DNA from: Pontibacter rufus
Lineage (GTDB): Bacteria > Bacteroidota > Bacteroidia > Cytophagales > Hymenobacteraceae
Length of the DNA: 64,000 nucleotides
Assembly (NCBI RefSeq): GCF_015694705.1
Contig: NZ_JADQDR010000010.1
Span: 62,001-126,000 of the forward strand
Direction of reading: 5' to 3'
Positions 9,477 to 18,474 of the stretch are shown one piece after another (position 1 is the first letter of the stretch; each line of letters begins with the position of its first letter). The notes below the pieces were generated by a model. That model saw only the letters and a program-made list of their open reading frames with translations, searched no databases and was not told the DNA's origin. Both the position numbers and the translations under genes were made by a program.

Positions 9477-10748
9477 TTACACGAACAAGTTCAGAAAATC
9501 ACTCTTGCCATTTAAATACTCATAGGCAAATCCCTCCTCGGTCATTCTGCGCTTGATGACTTCTGCATTCTGGGGCTCCTTTACTTCTATACCTATAAAT
9601 ACAGGGCCTTTTTCTTTGTTATTTTTCTTGATGTACTGAAAATGGATGATATCATCGTCCGGATGAAGTACCAGGTTAACGAAGGTCCGTAGGGCGCCCG
9701 GGTTCTGGTTGAAAGTAACCATAAAGTAATGCTTGAGCCCCTGGTGCTGCATGGCGCGCTCCTTGATGTCCTCCATGCGCGTGATGTCGTTGTTGCTGCC
9801 GCTGATAACGCATACTACGTTTTTGCCCTTTATCTCTTCTGCATAGGATTTAAGAACAGATACCGACAGCGTGCCGGCCGGTTCCAGCACCACGCCTTCC
9901 TCGTTATACATCTTCAGGATGTCCTCGCATACCTGTCCTTCCGGAACCAATACTATATCATCGAGCAGTTCGCGGCAGATCTCAAACGTTAGCTCACCCG
10001 GGCATTTTACGGCCGCACCATCCACAAAACTGTCAATTGTGTCCAGTGCAATGCGTTTTTGCGCTTTCAGCGAGTTATACATAGACGGCGCGCCTGCAGG
10101 CTGCACGCCAATTAACTTCGTATGCGGGCTCAGCTGCTTAAATACGCTGGATACCCCCGAAGCCAGTCCGCCGCCGCCGATGGGCATGAAAAGGTAATCA
10201 ATGGAGAAGTTAGCAGACTTTAGTATTTCCAGCCCTACCGTCGCCTGGCCTTCTACTACAGCCAGGTCATCGAAAGGCGGTATAAAGGTACTGCCCCGCT
10301 CATCCGAAAACGCCTTGGCTGCATTAAAGGTGTCATCGTAGGTTTTGCCGGTCAGCACTACTTCCACCATGTCCTTGCCGAACAGGTGCACTTTGTTTAC
10401 TTTTTGCGCCGGTGTATTGGATGGCATAAAGATATAGCCTTTCAGGCCCAGCAACTGGCAGGCGTAAGCTACGCCCTGGGCATGGTTCCCGGCGCTGGAG
10501 CATACGATTTCCCGTCCTCCTTCCAGCCGTGGCAGCGTACACATTTTATTGTACGCACCCCTGATCTTGTAAGAGCGCACCACCTGCAGATCCTCACGCT
10601 TCAGGTATACCTGGGCGTCGTAGCGTTGCGAGAGCCAGTGGTTTTGCAGCAGCGGCGTTTTGTTGATGACGCCTTTGAGGTTCCTGGCCGCCTGCTCTAC
10701 TTTCTCCAGAGAAACGACTGTACCTGAGTCGACTATATCTTTATCCAT
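9477..10748 (-). CDS. ilvA: threonine ammonia-lyase (threonine dehydratase)
   Basis: A 423-residue PLP enzyme that converts L-threonine to 2-oxobutanoate and ammonia, the first committed step to isoleucine. The PLP lysine is Lys61 in VVRSYKIRGAYNKM, and the phosphate-binding glycine loop is MPIGGGGLASGVSSV. The last ~80 residues (HYFMVTFNQNPGALRTFV onward) form one ACT-like regulatory domain where isoleucine feedback is expected, shorter than the two-ACT E. coli form. It is the last gene of the ilv block, 8 bases after ilvC, so it shares the attenuated transcript. A catabolic role is unlikely given this context. Confidence 0.96.
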   Translation of the reverse strand: MDKDIVDSGTVVSLEKVEQAARNLKGVINKTPLLQNHWLSQRYDAQVYLKREDLQVVRSYKIRGAYNKMCTLPRLEGGREIVCSSAGNHAQGVAYACQLLGLKGYIFMPSNTPAQKVNKVHLFGKDMVEVVLTGKTYDDTFNAAKAFSDERGSTFIPPFDDLAVVEGQATVGLEILKSANFSIDYLFMPIGGGGLASGVSSVFKQLSPHTKLIGVQPAGAPSMYNSLKAQKRIALDTIDSFVDGAAVKCPGELTFEICRELLDDIVLVPEGQVCEDILKMYNEEGVVLEPAGTLSVSVLKSYAEEIKGKNVVCVISGSNNDITRMEDIKERAMQHQGLKHYFMVTFNQNPGALRTFVNLVLHPDDDIIHFQYIKKNNKEKGPVFIGIEVKEPQNAEVIKRRMTEEGFAYEYLNGKSDFLNLFV

Positions 10749-10756
10749 ACTGTTTA

Positions 10757-11803
10757 TTATTTTGCTACAGAGCGCAGTTTACGCACAGTAGCGCCTGTTT
10801 GCCACAATTCTGATTCGCGCAGTTCTTTCAGTTCTGCTTCCAATTCTTTTCTATACCCCGGCGTTGAGCCACGCTGAATGGTACGTTCTGCTTCTTTGCC
10901 AGAGGCCACGCTGTCGTACAGTTCTTCCAATACCGGCACGGTCGCGTCTTTAAATCTGCCTTTCCAATCCAAAGCGCCACGCTGCGCAGTTACGGAGCAG
11001 TTGGAGAACATCCAGTCCATGCCATTTTCGGCCACCAGCGGCACCAGGCTTTGGGTCAGTTCTTCCACAGTCTCGTTAAATGCTTCTGAGGGCGAATGGC
11101 CGCGCTCGCGCAATACCTGGTACTGCGCTTCGATTATGCCTGCCAGGGCGCCCATCAGCACACCACGTTCGCCTGTTAAATCGCTGTATACTTCTTTTTT
11201 AAAGTCAGTTTCGAACAGGTAACCGGAACCTACGCCTATACCCATCGCGATAGCTTTTTCATAAGCATGACCGGTAGCATCCTGGTACACGGCGAAAGAG
11301 GAGTTCAGTCCGCCACCGCTCACAAACAAACGGCGAAGGCTGGTACCGCTTCCTTTGGGAGCAACCAGAATCACGTCTACATCAGCAGGCGGCACAATGC
11401 TGGTATGCTCTTTAAAAGTAATGCCAAACCCGTGTGAAAAGTATAGTGTTTTACCAGCCGTCAGCCTTTCTTTGATAGTTGGCCACAAGGCAATCTGCCC
11501 GGCATCCGACAACAGGTTAGCGATGATAGTACCGCGCTCTGCCGCTTCCTCAATCGAAAACAATGTTTCGCCCTCTACCCAGCCATCCTGCAAAGCTCTG
11601 TCCCAGGAAGGAGAATCCTTGCGCTGGCCTACGATTACGTTAAAGCCGTTGTCGCGCATGTTAAGAGCCTGGCCGGGCCCCTGTACGCCGTAGCCAATCA
11701 CCGCAATAACTTCGTCTTTCAGCATTTCCTGTGCCTTAGAAAGCGGAAATTCGTCGCGTGTGATAACTGTTTCGTCTACTCCTCCAAAATTGATAGTTGC
11801 CAT
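10757..11803 (-). CDS. ilvC: ketol-acid reductoisomerase
   Basis: A 348-residue enzyme catalysing the NADPH-dependent isomeroreduction of acetolactate and acetohydroxybutyrate. The Rossmann motif GYGVQGPGQALNMRDNG is followed by VGQRKDSPSW, whose Arg/Ser pattern fits NADPH preference. The SHGFGITF strand and the helical knotted domain with the metal-binding region (TDFKKEVYSDLTGERGVLMGA) follow. The length matches short class I enzymes of Bacteroidota. A 146-base AT-rich gap separates it from ilvN upstream; no terminator or leader ORF is seen there, so co-transcription is likely. It acts in the cytosol between IlvBN and IlvD. Confidence 0.97.
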   Translation of the reverse strand: MATINFGGVDETVITRDEFPLSKAQEMLKDEVIAVIGYGVQGPGQALNMRDNGFNVIVGQRKDSPSWDRALQDGWVEGETLFSIEEAAERGTIIANLLSDAGQIALWPTIKERLTAGKTLYFSHGFGITFKEHTSIVPPADVDVILVAPKGSGTSLRRLFVSGGGLNSSFAVYQDATGHAYEKAIAMGIGVGSGYLFETDFKKEVYSDLTGERGVLMGALAGIIEAQYQVLRERGHSPSEAFNETVEELTQSLVPLVAENGMDWMFSNCSVTAQRGALDWKGRFKDATVPVLEELYDSVASGKEAERTIQRGSTPGYRKELEAELKELRESELWQTGATVRKLRSVAK

Positions 11804-11949
11804 TTTATTTAGCTGATTTAAGTTAATTGATTTTTAATTTTTGATAAATAAATAATAGGATGGTAAAGTATGTATGCTTTAAGTCTTTAATAATTTGCTA
11901 CACTTAATTTGTCAAATTATCCCTTGTCTAAATGCCTCTTCCCATCTCG

Positions 11950-12558
11950 TTACATTGTGAAAACATTGTCGCGGCTGTTGAGGAATTCATTTTCAACGAC
12001 CTCCTCGCCTGGTTCCGCCCGTTCAAACTCGCGCAGTTTCCGGTTAAAGCCTTCGCTGTCTTTGATGATGGCAATCCGGGCACTGCGCACAAACTCAATC
12101 AGGCCGTAAGGCTGTAGTACTTTGATCAGGTTGTCGGTTTCTTCACGGTGACCGGTTGTCTCAAATACCGTATAGTCTTTCCGGATTACCACGGCGCGCG
12201 CACCGTTCTCCCGCAGCAAACGCTCTACCAAGGCTTTTTCTGCAATCACATCTGTAGGCACTTTATACAGCGCCATCTCCTGCCAGATTACATCCTGGTT
12301 GGTATTGTAGTAAGCCTTGAGTACTTCTACCTGCTTCTCGATTTGCTTCACAAGCTTGCGAACCACTTCTTCGGATTCATGAATCACAATATTAAAACGG
12401 TGAATCCCCTCAATTTCTGATGGCGAGGTGTTCAGGCTTTCGATGTTCATTTTCCTTCTGGAGAAAATGGTGGCGATGCGGTTCAGCAGGCCCACGTGAT
12501 TCTCTGTATAAACCGTAATGTTATACTCCTGCCTGTCGATTTGCTGTGGATTGCTCAT
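11950..12558 (-). CDS. ilvN: acetolactate synthase small (regulatory) subunit
   Basis: A 202-residue regulatory partner of IlvB. The N-terminal ACT domain is clear (YNITVYTENHVGLLNRIATIFSRRKMNIESL), followed by the C-terminal ALS small-subunit domain (ALYKVPTDVI onward). In this family valine binds the ACT dimer interface and inhibits the holoenzyme; the residues suggest the same here but this is not directly shown. It starts 14 bases after ilvB, as expected for equimolar expression. It is longer than E. coli IlvN (about 96) and close to IlvH-type subunits (about 160-200). Confidence 0.96.
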   Translation of the reverse strand: MSNPQQIDRQEYNITVYTENHVGLLNRIATIFSRRKMNIESLNTSPSEIEGIHRFNIVIHESEEVVRKLVKQIEKQVEVLKAYYNTNQDVIWQEMALYKVPTDVIAEKALVERLLRENGARAVVIRKDYTVFETTGHREETDNLIKVLQPYGLIEFVRSARIAIIKDSEGFNRKLREFERAEPGEEVVENEFLNSRDNVFTM

Positions 12559-12572
12559 ACTTTATACTTCGC

Positions 12573-14306
12573 TTATTTCAACCTGATTTCACTTACACTG
12601 CATCCCTGCGGTACCATCGGGAAAACGTTGTTTTCCTTGGCTACCATCACCTCCAGCAGGAAAGATCCTTTGTGAGAGAGCATTTCCTGCAAAGCATCTT
12701 TCAGCATGTCTCTCTCCGTAATCTGCTTGCCCGGAATGCCGTAGCCATCTGCCACTTTTACAAAATCGGGGCTGGTGATATCCACAAATGAATAGCGCCG
12801 CTCATTGAAAAGCTCCTGCCATTGCCTTACCATACCCAGGAAGCGGTTGTTAAGAATGAGTATCTTTACATCCACTCCGCTTTGCATAATGGTTCCCAGT
12901 TCCTGCAATGTCATCTGAAAACCGCCATCGCCGATAACAGCCACCACGGTTCTGTCAGGGGCGCCATACTTGGCCCCAATGGCCGCAGGCAGGGCAAAGC
13001 CCATTGTGCCCAGGCCGCCGCTGGTGATATTGCTACGTGTTTGGTTGAGTTTGGCATAACGGCAGGCTACCATCTGGTGCTGCCCCACATCCGTCACAAT
13101 GATAGCATCTCCGTTGGTGAGTTCATTCAGTTGCTGCACCACTTCTCCCATCGTCAACTCGCCGCTGGTCGGGTATAGCTCATCCCGGATAAGCTCCGCC
13201 ACTTCCGTATCACGATAGGTATGGAATTTTTGCAACCACTCCGGATAATGCTTCTCTTTTATCACTTCCGTCAGCAGCGGCAGGGTTTCTTTGCAATCTC
13301 CCCAAACCGGCACGGTGGTCTGAACATTCTTATCTATTTCTGAAGGGTCGATGTCGAGGTGAATTACTTTCGCCTGCCTGGCATACTTGTCCAGCCGCCC
13401 GGTTACCCTATCGTCGAAGCGCATACCGATGGCTATCAGCACGTCACACTCATTTGTCAGCACATTGGGGCCATAGTTGCCGTGCATGCCCAGCATACCC
13501 ACGTTCAGCGGGTGATCGCTGGGCAGTGCGCCCGCACCCATAATGGTCCAGGCAGCAGGAATGCCGCTTTTTTCAATAAAGGCCTTGAATTCCTGCTCGG
13601 CAGAACCCAACATAACGCCCTGGCCCCACAGCACGAAGGGCCGTTGGGCGTTATTGATGAGCTCCGCAGCCTCGCGGATGTATTCTTTCCGGACAATAGG
13701 CTTGGGACGGTAACTGCGGATATGCTGGCAAGGAACATACCCTGCAAAATCAAATTTCTGAAGCTGGGCGTTTTTGGTGATGTCCAGCAGCACCGGGCCA
13801 GGCCGGCCGCTTTTGGCAATATAGAATGCTTTGGCCAGTGCTTCAGGTAATTCGTCAGCCTCCGTTACCTGGTAGTTCCACTTGGTAACGGGTGCGGATA
13901 TACTGATAACATCCGCCTCCTGAAAAGCATCGGTGCCCAGCAAATGCGCAAATACCTGCCCGGTTATACACACCAGCGGCGTACTGTCGATCATCGCATC
14001 CGCGAGGCCCGTGATAAGGTTGGTGGCACCGGGACCGCTGGTGGCAAACACCACGCCCGTCTTACCGGAAGAGCGGGCATAGCCCTGCGCGGCATGTATA
14101 CCGCCCTGCTCATGCCGCACCAGCACGTGGTGCAATTGCTCCCGGTAATCATATAAAGCATCGTAAATAGGCATAATGGCACCGCCGGGGTAACCGAAGA
14201 TGGTATCTACCCCCTCCTGCAGCAGCCCGAGCATAATGGCTTCACTTCCTGCTATCGTCTTTGTTGCCTCAAGCAACGCCGGCGCTTGTTTCTCTTGCGT
14301 TAGCAT
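12573..14306 (-). CDS. ilvB: acetolactate synthase large (catalytic) subunit
   Basis: A 577-residue thiamine diphosphate and FAD enzyme joining pyruvate with pyruvate or 2-oxobutanoate. The N-terminal ThDP half has [15 protein letters not shown] and the catalytic-Glu loop [18 protein letters not shown]. The central FAD domain follows, and the C-terminal ThDP-binding motif runs from GDGGF to [12 protein letters not shown]. The start at 14306 overlaps the last 38 bases of ilvD, so translation of the two genes is likely coupled. It pairs with the ilvN gene immediately downstream. This is the anabolic type, as shown by the operon context and FAD-domain length. Confidence 0.97.
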   Translation of the reverse strand: MLTQEKQAPALLEATKTIAGSEAIMLGLLQEGVDTIFGYPGGAIMPIYDALYDYREQLHHVLVRHEQGGIHAAQGYARSSGKTGVVFATSGPGATNLITGLADAMIDSTPLVCITGQVFAHLLGTDAFQEADVISISAPVTKWNYQVTEADELPEALAKAFYIAKSGRPGPVLLDITKNAQLQKFDFAGYVPCQHIRSYRPKPIVRKEYIREAAELINNAQRPFVLWGQGVMLGSAEQEFKAFIEKSGIPAAWTIMGAGALPSDHPLNVGMLGMHGNYGPNVLTNECDVLIAIGMRFDDRVTGRLDKYARQAKVIHLDIDPSEIDKNVQTTVPVWGDCKETLPLLTEVIKEKHYPEWLQKFHTYRDTEVAELIRDELYPTSGELTMGEVVQQLNELTNGDAIIVTDVGQHQMVACRYAKLNQTRSNITSGGLGTMGFALPAAIGAKYGAPDRTVVAVIGDGGFQMTLQELGTIMQSGVDVKILILNNRFLGMVRQWQELFNERRYSFVDITSPDFVKVADGYGIPGKQITERDMLKDALQEMLSHKGSFLLEVMVAKENNVFPMVPQGCSVSEIRLK

Positions 14307-15987
14307 AAGCTTCTTCTAAATCTGTTATACATCCGTTACTTGCATTGGTCACCGATCTCCTGTACTTGAGGAGCACGCCGCCCTGCACGTTTGACTCCGG
14401 TCGTTTCCACTTGTCCCGGCGAAGGTTCAGCAAGGCATCGTCCACCTGCAGGTGTATGGTATTGGCCGCCGCATCCAGCGTGATAATATCGCCGTCTTCT
14501 ACCAACGCGATGGGGCCGCCATCATACGCTTCGGGGCTGACGTGGCCAATCACAAAGCCGTGTGTGCCACCCGAGAACCGCCCGTCCGTAATCAGCGCTA
14601 CTTTGTCGCCCAGCCCTGCGCCAATAATGGCAGAAGTAGGTTTCAGCATCTCGGGCATTCCCGGCCCGCCTTTCGGGCCCACGTAGCGGATAACCACCAC
14701 ATGGCCTGGTTTTATTTTGCCGAGGCTTATACCTTCGTTTACTTCTTCTTCTGAGTCAAACACCACAGCCGGCCCTTCAAACTTCAGCCCTTCTTTCCCG
14801 GTAATTTTGGCCACACCACCGGCAGGTGCCAGGTTGCCATACAATACTTGGATATGTCCGTCTGCTTTGATTGGATTAGAGAATGGTCTTATCAGATCCT
14901 GCTCTGCTCCCAAAGGCTTTATATGCGCCAGGTTTTCGGCAATGGTTTTGCCCGTTACGGTCAGCAAATCGCCGGTGATGAGCCCTTCCTGCAGCAGGGT
15001 TTTCATTACAGCAGGCACACCATCCAGCGCCGACAAGTCTTCCATCAGGTACTTGCCGCTCGGCTTTAAATCCGCGAGCACGGGCACCCGGTTGCTCACC
15101 TCCTGGAAATCATCAATAGAAAGTTTAACCCCTGCAGCATGCGCAATGGCCAGCAAATGTATCACAGCATTGGTAGAGCCGCCCAGCACCGTTATCAGCA
15201 CCATCGCGTTCTCAAAAGCTTCCCGCACCAGTATATCGCTTGGCTTGATGTCTTTTTCCAGCAGGCGCAGCAGGTAGGCGCCGGTGCTCAGACATTCTTC
15301 TTCTTTGGCCTGGCTGACAGCCAGCGCGGAAGATGAGAAAGGAATGGACATACCCAAAGCTTCAGCGGCAGCGGCCATGGTGTTGGCTGTATACATACCG
15401 CCGCAGGCGCCTGGCCCCGGGCAGGCATTCCGGATAATGCCCCGGAAATCTTCTTCTGACAGGTGACCATTGAGCTTCTGACCAAACGCTTCGAAACAGG
15501 AGACGATATTCAGTTTCTGCCCTTTAAAATCTCCGCCTTTGATGGTCCCGCCATACACCATCAGCGATGGCCTGTTGAGCCGTGCCATCGCCATCAGCGA
15601 ACCGGGCATGTTTTTATCGCAACCTACCACGCAGGCCAGGGCATCGTAGCCGTGGGCAGCCGTGATAGTCTCGATGGAATCGGCAATTATTTCGCGGGAT
15701 ACCAGTGAGTAGCGCATACCTGCTGTTCCGTTGGTGATGCCATCGCTTACGCCAATCGTGTTGAAGCGCAGCCCCACCATACCCAGTTTGTTCACGCCTT
15801 CTTTTACCTCATCAGCCAGCCGGTTCAGGTGCATGTTGCAGGTGTTGCCGTCGTAACCGGTAGAGCAGATGCCCACAAAAGGTTTTTTAAGGTCTTCCTC
15901 CGCTATACCAGAGCCAATCAGCATGGCTTGTGCTGCCGGCAGGCTATCGTCTTGTGTGTAGCGGCGGCTAAACTTGTTTAATGCCAT
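14269..15987 (-). CDS. ilvD: dihydroxy-acid dehydratase
   Basis: A 572-residue Fe-S dehydratase of the IlvD/Edd family that makes 2-keto acids from dihydroxy acids of the Ile and Val branches. Cluster cysteines are recognisable in [29 protein letters not shown] and [15 protein letters not shown], and the C-terminal substrate region has [19 protein letters not shown]. It is the first structural gene after the two attenuators at 16401-16689, so it is the primary target of the predicted regulation. Its end overlaps ilvB by 38 bases. A second, sugar-acid member of the same family begins beyond the window at 63188, and the two should not be confused. Confidence 0.97.
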   Translation of the reverse strand: MALNKFSRRYTQDDSLPAAQAMLIGSGIAEEDLKKPFVGICSTGYDGNTCNMHLNRLADEVKEGVNKLGMVGLRFNTIGVSDGITNGTAGMRYSLVSREIIADSIETITAAHGYDALACVVGCDKNMPGSLMAMARLNRPSLMVYGGTIKGGDFKGQKLNIVSCFEAFGQKLNGHLSEEDFRGIIRNACPGPGACGGMYTANTMAAAAEALGMSIPFSSSALAVSQAKEEECLSTGAYLLRLLEKDIKPSDILVREAFENAMVLITVLGGSTNAVIHLLAIAHAAGVKLSIDDFQEVSNRVPVLADLKPSGKYLMEDLSALDGVPAVMKTLLQEGLITGDLLTVTGKTIAENLAHIKPLGAEQDLIRPFSNPIKADGHIQVLYGNLAPAGGVAKITGKEGLKFEGPAVVFDSEEEVNEGISLGKIKPGHVVVIRYVGPKGGPGMPEMLKPTSAIIGAGLGDKVALITDGRFSGGTHGFVIGHVSPEAYDGGPIALVEDGDIITLDAAANTIHLQVDDALLNLRRDKWKRPESNVQGGVLLKYRRSVTNASNGCITDLEEAYANARETSAGVA

Positions 15988-16396
15988 CAGGATTATTTTT
16001 TAAGTATGATGAAAGTAAAAGTATAAAAGGTTGTTAGTCGCGCCGGGAAATCAAACCGGCAGGTTTAAGAAAATGCCTTTTATATAGCGGGCCGTCATGC
16101 TGAAAACCCGCCAGGATTATCACGTATTTACTTTTAATTCTTTGTATCTGCCTGCAATTTCGATCCTCCATACTTGCCGTTAAAATGCATCTTATACTTG
16201 TCTACTATTTCTAAAACCCGACATTTAAAGTATAAATACCTTATAAACAATAAGTTATACCTGAATACTATACAGTATCTAAGGATGTTGCATGATTTAA
16301 AGCCAGCTACAATGTAAATGCCTCTTTGAGCACCTGGCCGGTTACATATTGCCGCCCGGAAACAGGTGGCTGGCTTAATCTAACATAAGCCAGCAA
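15988..16396 (-). other. untranslated leader between the distal attenuator and ilvD
   Basis: About 410 bases with no plausible gene. Near its upstream end the bases 16300-16307 (AAGCCAGC) and 16331-16336 (CACCTG) are both complementary to a continuous block at 16363-16376, and an inner CCGG pair lies at 16338-16341 and 16356-16359, so the RNA could fold into a long bulged hairpin. Several AAGTATA/TATACTT motifs occur nearer ilvD. Whether this is a further regulatory structure, a processing site or a relic is unknown. Confidence 0.4.
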
Positions 16397-16400
16397 AAAC

Positions 16401-16437
16401 AAAAAAGCCTTTCAGCGCACCGGGCTCTGAAAGGCTT
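16401..16437 (-). terminator. distal ilv attenuator terminator with competing antiterminator
   Basis: On the minus strand the 11-base arm 16427-16437 pairs perfectly with 16405-16415 and runs into six T residues. The upstream segment 16464-16475 (CCGGGCTGAAAG on the minus strand) is complementary to 16420-16433, which contains the terminator 5' arm, with only a 2-base bulge. The two foldings exclude each other. The antiterminator segment overlaps the last codons of the leader ORF at 16467-16532. A 6-bp mini-hairpin (16439-16444 with 16449-16454) sits between the segments. Confidence 0.85.
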
Positions 16438-16466
16438 CCATACCCAAAGGTATGAACACAGCGCTT

Positions 16467-16532
16467 TCAGCCCGGCGGCAGCGGGAGAATAATAATGACG
16501 TAAATCAGGACCAGGAAAAAGGATGCGCACAC
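16467..16532 (-). CDS. ilv leader peptide 2 (attenuator leader, GTG start)
   Basis: A 21-codon ORF with a GTG start at 16532 and a TGA stop at 16467-16469; an in-frame TAA lies five codons upstream, so no ATG start is possible. Ten of 21 residues are branched-chain: Leu7-Val8-Leu9-Ile10, then Val12, Ile13-Ile14-Ile15-Leu16 and Leu18, ending Pro-Leu-Pro-Pro-Gly. The layout resembles E. coli ilvL, whose control run also ends in prolines. Stalling at Ile/Leu/Val codons would leave the segment 16464-16475 free to form the antiterminator; finishing translation would cover it and let the terminator form. Start codon strength and ribosome binding are unverified. Confidence 0.8.
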   Translation of the reverse strand: MCASFFLVLIYVIIILPLPPG

Positions 16533-16556
16533 AGTTCTAAAAATTTATGTGGATAT

Positions 16557-16584
16557 AAAAAAAGCCATCCCTTAAGAGATGGCT
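16557..16584 (-). terminator. proximal ilv attenuator terminator
   Basis: On the minus strand the arms 16576-16584 and 16563-16571 form a 9-bp stem (one G-U) with a TTAA loop, followed by seven T residues (16557-16563). The 3' part of leader ORF 1 contains AGATGGTT (16617-16624), which can pair with AGCCATCT at 16577-16584, that is, with the terminator 5' arm (8 bp, one G-U). This gives the same either/or logic as the distal attenuator. Confidence 0.75.
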
Positions 16585-16611
16585 GCCGGTATCCTGTACT
16601 CGTTTATACTA

Positions 16612-16689
16612 TTAGCAAACCATCTTCACCCCTGGTGAAATAATCACAGGAATGACCAGAAGCGTGGAAATGATTGTTTGCTTTTGCAT
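16612..16689 (-). CDS. ilv leader peptide 1 (attenuator leader)
   Basis: A 25-codon ORF starting with ATG at 16689 and ending with TAA at 16612, 80 bases after leuB. Eleven residues are branched-chain: Ile6-Ile7, Leu10-Leu11-Val12-Ile13, Val15-Ile16-Ile17, Val21 and Val24, plus Thr5 and Thr9. A terminator follows 28 bases downstream. Codons 22-24 contain the segment that can pair with the terminator arm, so the ribosome position would decide the fold, as in classical attenuation. It is not related in sequence to leader 2 apart from composition. Too short for routine gene finders. Confidence 0.82.
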   Translation of the reverse strand: MQKQTIISTLLVIPVIISPGVKMVC

Positions 16690-16699
16690 AGTTTGAAAC

Positions 16700-16730
16700 A
16701 CAAGGTAGCCATTGTTGCTGATTTGCAAAA
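16700..16730 (-). promoter_or_regulatory. weak candidate Bacteroidota promoter before leader 1
   Basis: On the minus strand TTTTG (16726-16730) is followed after 18 bases by TACCTTGT (16700-16707), close to the TTTG/TAnnTTTG consensus. The predicted start would leave only a few bases before leader ORF 1. Readthrough from leuB is an equally good source of the leader RNA. Confidence 0.3.
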
Positions 16731-16768
16731 TATTTCCCGAATTTTTTTTGCTTTGCTGCTTATACCAG

Positions 16769-17890
16769 TTAAATAATAGTGCTTAAACCTGCTTCAATGT
16801 TGCTTTTATGCGGAAGCGTTTCGCTTCTTTCCAACACGTAGTAGGCAATAAAAGTACCTACCTGGTCGGTAGAATAGGCAAGTGTGGAGGGGCGCAGATC
16901 AAGCGTCAATATTTTTTTCTCCAGTGCAAAGTCCACGGCCTCCTTTACCAGTTCCGCCTCACGGTGCAGCCCGAAATGCTCCAGCATCATGGCTGCAGAC
17001 AAAATTGTGGCTATCGGGTTAGCAATGTTCTTGCCTTTTGCCTGCGGATAAGAACCATGTATAGGCTCAAACAAAGCCGCGCTTTCGCCTATGGAGGCTG
17101 AAGGCAGCAGGCCCAGCGAACCGGCTATCACAGAGGCCTCGTCAGACAGGATATCTCCGAACATATTCTCTGTCAGAATCACATCGAACTGCTTTGGATT
17201 AAGTATGAGCTGCATGGCGGCATTGTCAACGAAAAGGTAATCCACCGTTACATCCGGATAATGAAGCGCGATTTCCTGCACTACTTCCCGCCAAAGCCGA
17301 GATGTTTCCAACACATTGGCCTTGTCTACCAGCGTCAGTTTCCGGCGCCTGTTACCGGCCGACTGAAAAGCCAGGTGGGCAATGCGTGAAATCTCGTGAC
17401 GGCTGTAGGTGCAATTGTCGTAGGCGCTGTCGGCATTACGGCCTTTCTCGCCAAAGTATATGCCACCCGTCAATTCGCGAAAGAAGATCACGTCAGTGCC
17501 GGCAATATGCGCATTTTTCAAAGGAGAAAGTTCGAGCAGCGTTTCATAAGCCGTTACGGGCCTGATGTTGGCAAATAAGCCCAGCGACTTTCTTAATCTC
17601 AGCAGTCCCTGCTCCGGCCTTACGCTGGCGGCCGGGTTATTATCATACTTCGGATCACCGATGGCGCCCAGCAATATGGCATCCGCATCAAAGCAGGCTT
17701 CCAGCGTTTCTTCCGGAAGCGGATTTCCTGTGGCATCAATGGCACAGGCGCCCATCAGTTGCGCATCAAAAATAAACTGGTGCCCGAACCTTTCAGATAC
17801 TGCTTCCAGCACTTTCACAGCTTCGCGGCATACTTCCGGCCCTATACCATCACCCGAAAGCAAGGCTATTCTTTTTCTTAATACTCCCAT
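16769..17890 (-). CDS. leuB: 3-isopropylmalate dehydrogenase
   Basis: A 373-residue NAD-dependent beta-decarboxylating dehydrogenase converting 3-isopropylmalate to 2-oxoisocaproate. Family signatures are present: LLSGDGIGPEV at the N-terminus, LRKSLGLFANIRPV, the RELTGGIYFGEKGR catalytic loop, VDNAAMQLILNPKQFDVILTEN-type metal/NAD region (spread over residues ~215-240) and FEPIHGSYPQAKGKNIANP. Its start overlaps leuD by 13 bases. It is the last leu gene; the ilv attenuator region starts 80 bases after its stop, and no strong terminator lies in that 80 bases, so leu transcripts may run on into the ilv leader. Confidence 0.97.
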   Translation of the reverse strand: MGVLRKRIALLSGDGIGPEVCREAVKVLEAVSERFGHQFIFDAQLMGACAIDATGNPLPEETLEACFDADAILLGAIGDPKYDNNPAASVRPEQGLLRLRKSLGLFANIRPVTAYETLLELSPLKNAHIAGTDVIFFRELTGGIYFGEKGRNADSAYDNCTYSRHEISRIAHLAFQSAGNRRRKLTLVDKANVLETSRLWREVVQEIALHYPDVTVDYLFVDNAAMQLILNPKQFDVILTENMFGDILSDEASVIAGSLGLLPSASIGESAALFEPIHGSYPQAKGKNIANPIATILSAAMMLEHFGLHREAELVKEAVDFALEKKILTLDLRPSTLAYSTDQVGTFIAYYVLERSETLPHKSNIEAGLSTII

Positions 17891-18474
17891 GGTCTTGTTT
17901 TCTCGTAGGCTTCAATCGCCTCTTTCTGGCTCACTAAAAAGTCAATGTCATCATACCCGTGCAGCAGGCATTCTTTTTTATACGCGTCTATGTCAAAAGC
18001 AAACGCTTCTTCCCATACAGGCACGCGCAATACCTGCCCCTGCAGGTCTACGATAAGCTGCGTCTGCGGCTCCTGTTCAACCTGAGCAAACAGCCGCTCC
18101 AGCACTTCCGCAGATACTTCTACGGGCAACAGGCCATTGTTGAGGGCGTTGCCACGAAATATATCCGCAAAAGAGCTGGAAATAACCACTCTGAAACCGG
18201 CATCATAAATAGCCCAGGCGGCGTGCTCCCGGCTGGAGCCGCAGCCGAAATTTTTCCCAACCAGTAATATCTGCCCTTTATAACGGGTATCATTCAGCAC
18301 AAAATCTTCTTTTCTATTGCCGTTGCTGTCGTAGCGCCAGTCCCGGAACAGGTTTTCCCCGAAGCCCTCTCTGGAAGTTGCTTTCAGGAAACGGGCCGGT
18401 ATAATCTGATCGGTATCTATATTTTCAGTCGGCAGCGGTACTGCTGTCGACTGAAGTACTTCAAACTTTTCCAT
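17878..18474 (-). CDS. leuD: 3-isopropylmalate dehydratase small subunit
   Basis: A 198-residue small subunit of isopropylmalate isomerase, the aconitase swivel domain. The substrate-recognition segment NTDQIIPARFLKAT and the family signature GKNFGCGSSREHAAWAI are both clear. The C-terminal extension (SQKEAIEAYEKTRPWEY) is usual for bacterial LeuD. Its start codon shares one base with the leuC stop (TAATG), which implies translational coupling and equimolar production with the large subunit. It works in the cytosol as a LeuCD heterodimer. Confidence 0.97.
   Translation of the reverse strand: MEKFEVLQSTAVPLPTENIDTDQIIPARFLKATSREGFGENLFRDWRYDSNGNRKEDFVLNDTRYKGQILLVGKNFGCGSSREHAAWAIYDAGFRVVISSSFADIFRGNALNNGLLPVEVSAEVLERLFAQVEQEPQTQLIVDLQGQVLRVPVWEEAFAFDIDAYKKECLLHGYDDIDFLVSQKEAIEAYEKTRPWEY

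Noticed and set aside
16700..16768. Strong terminator between leuB and the ilv leader
   Set aside because: No stable stem with a T-run was found on the minus strand, so leu-to-ilv readthrough cannot be excluded.
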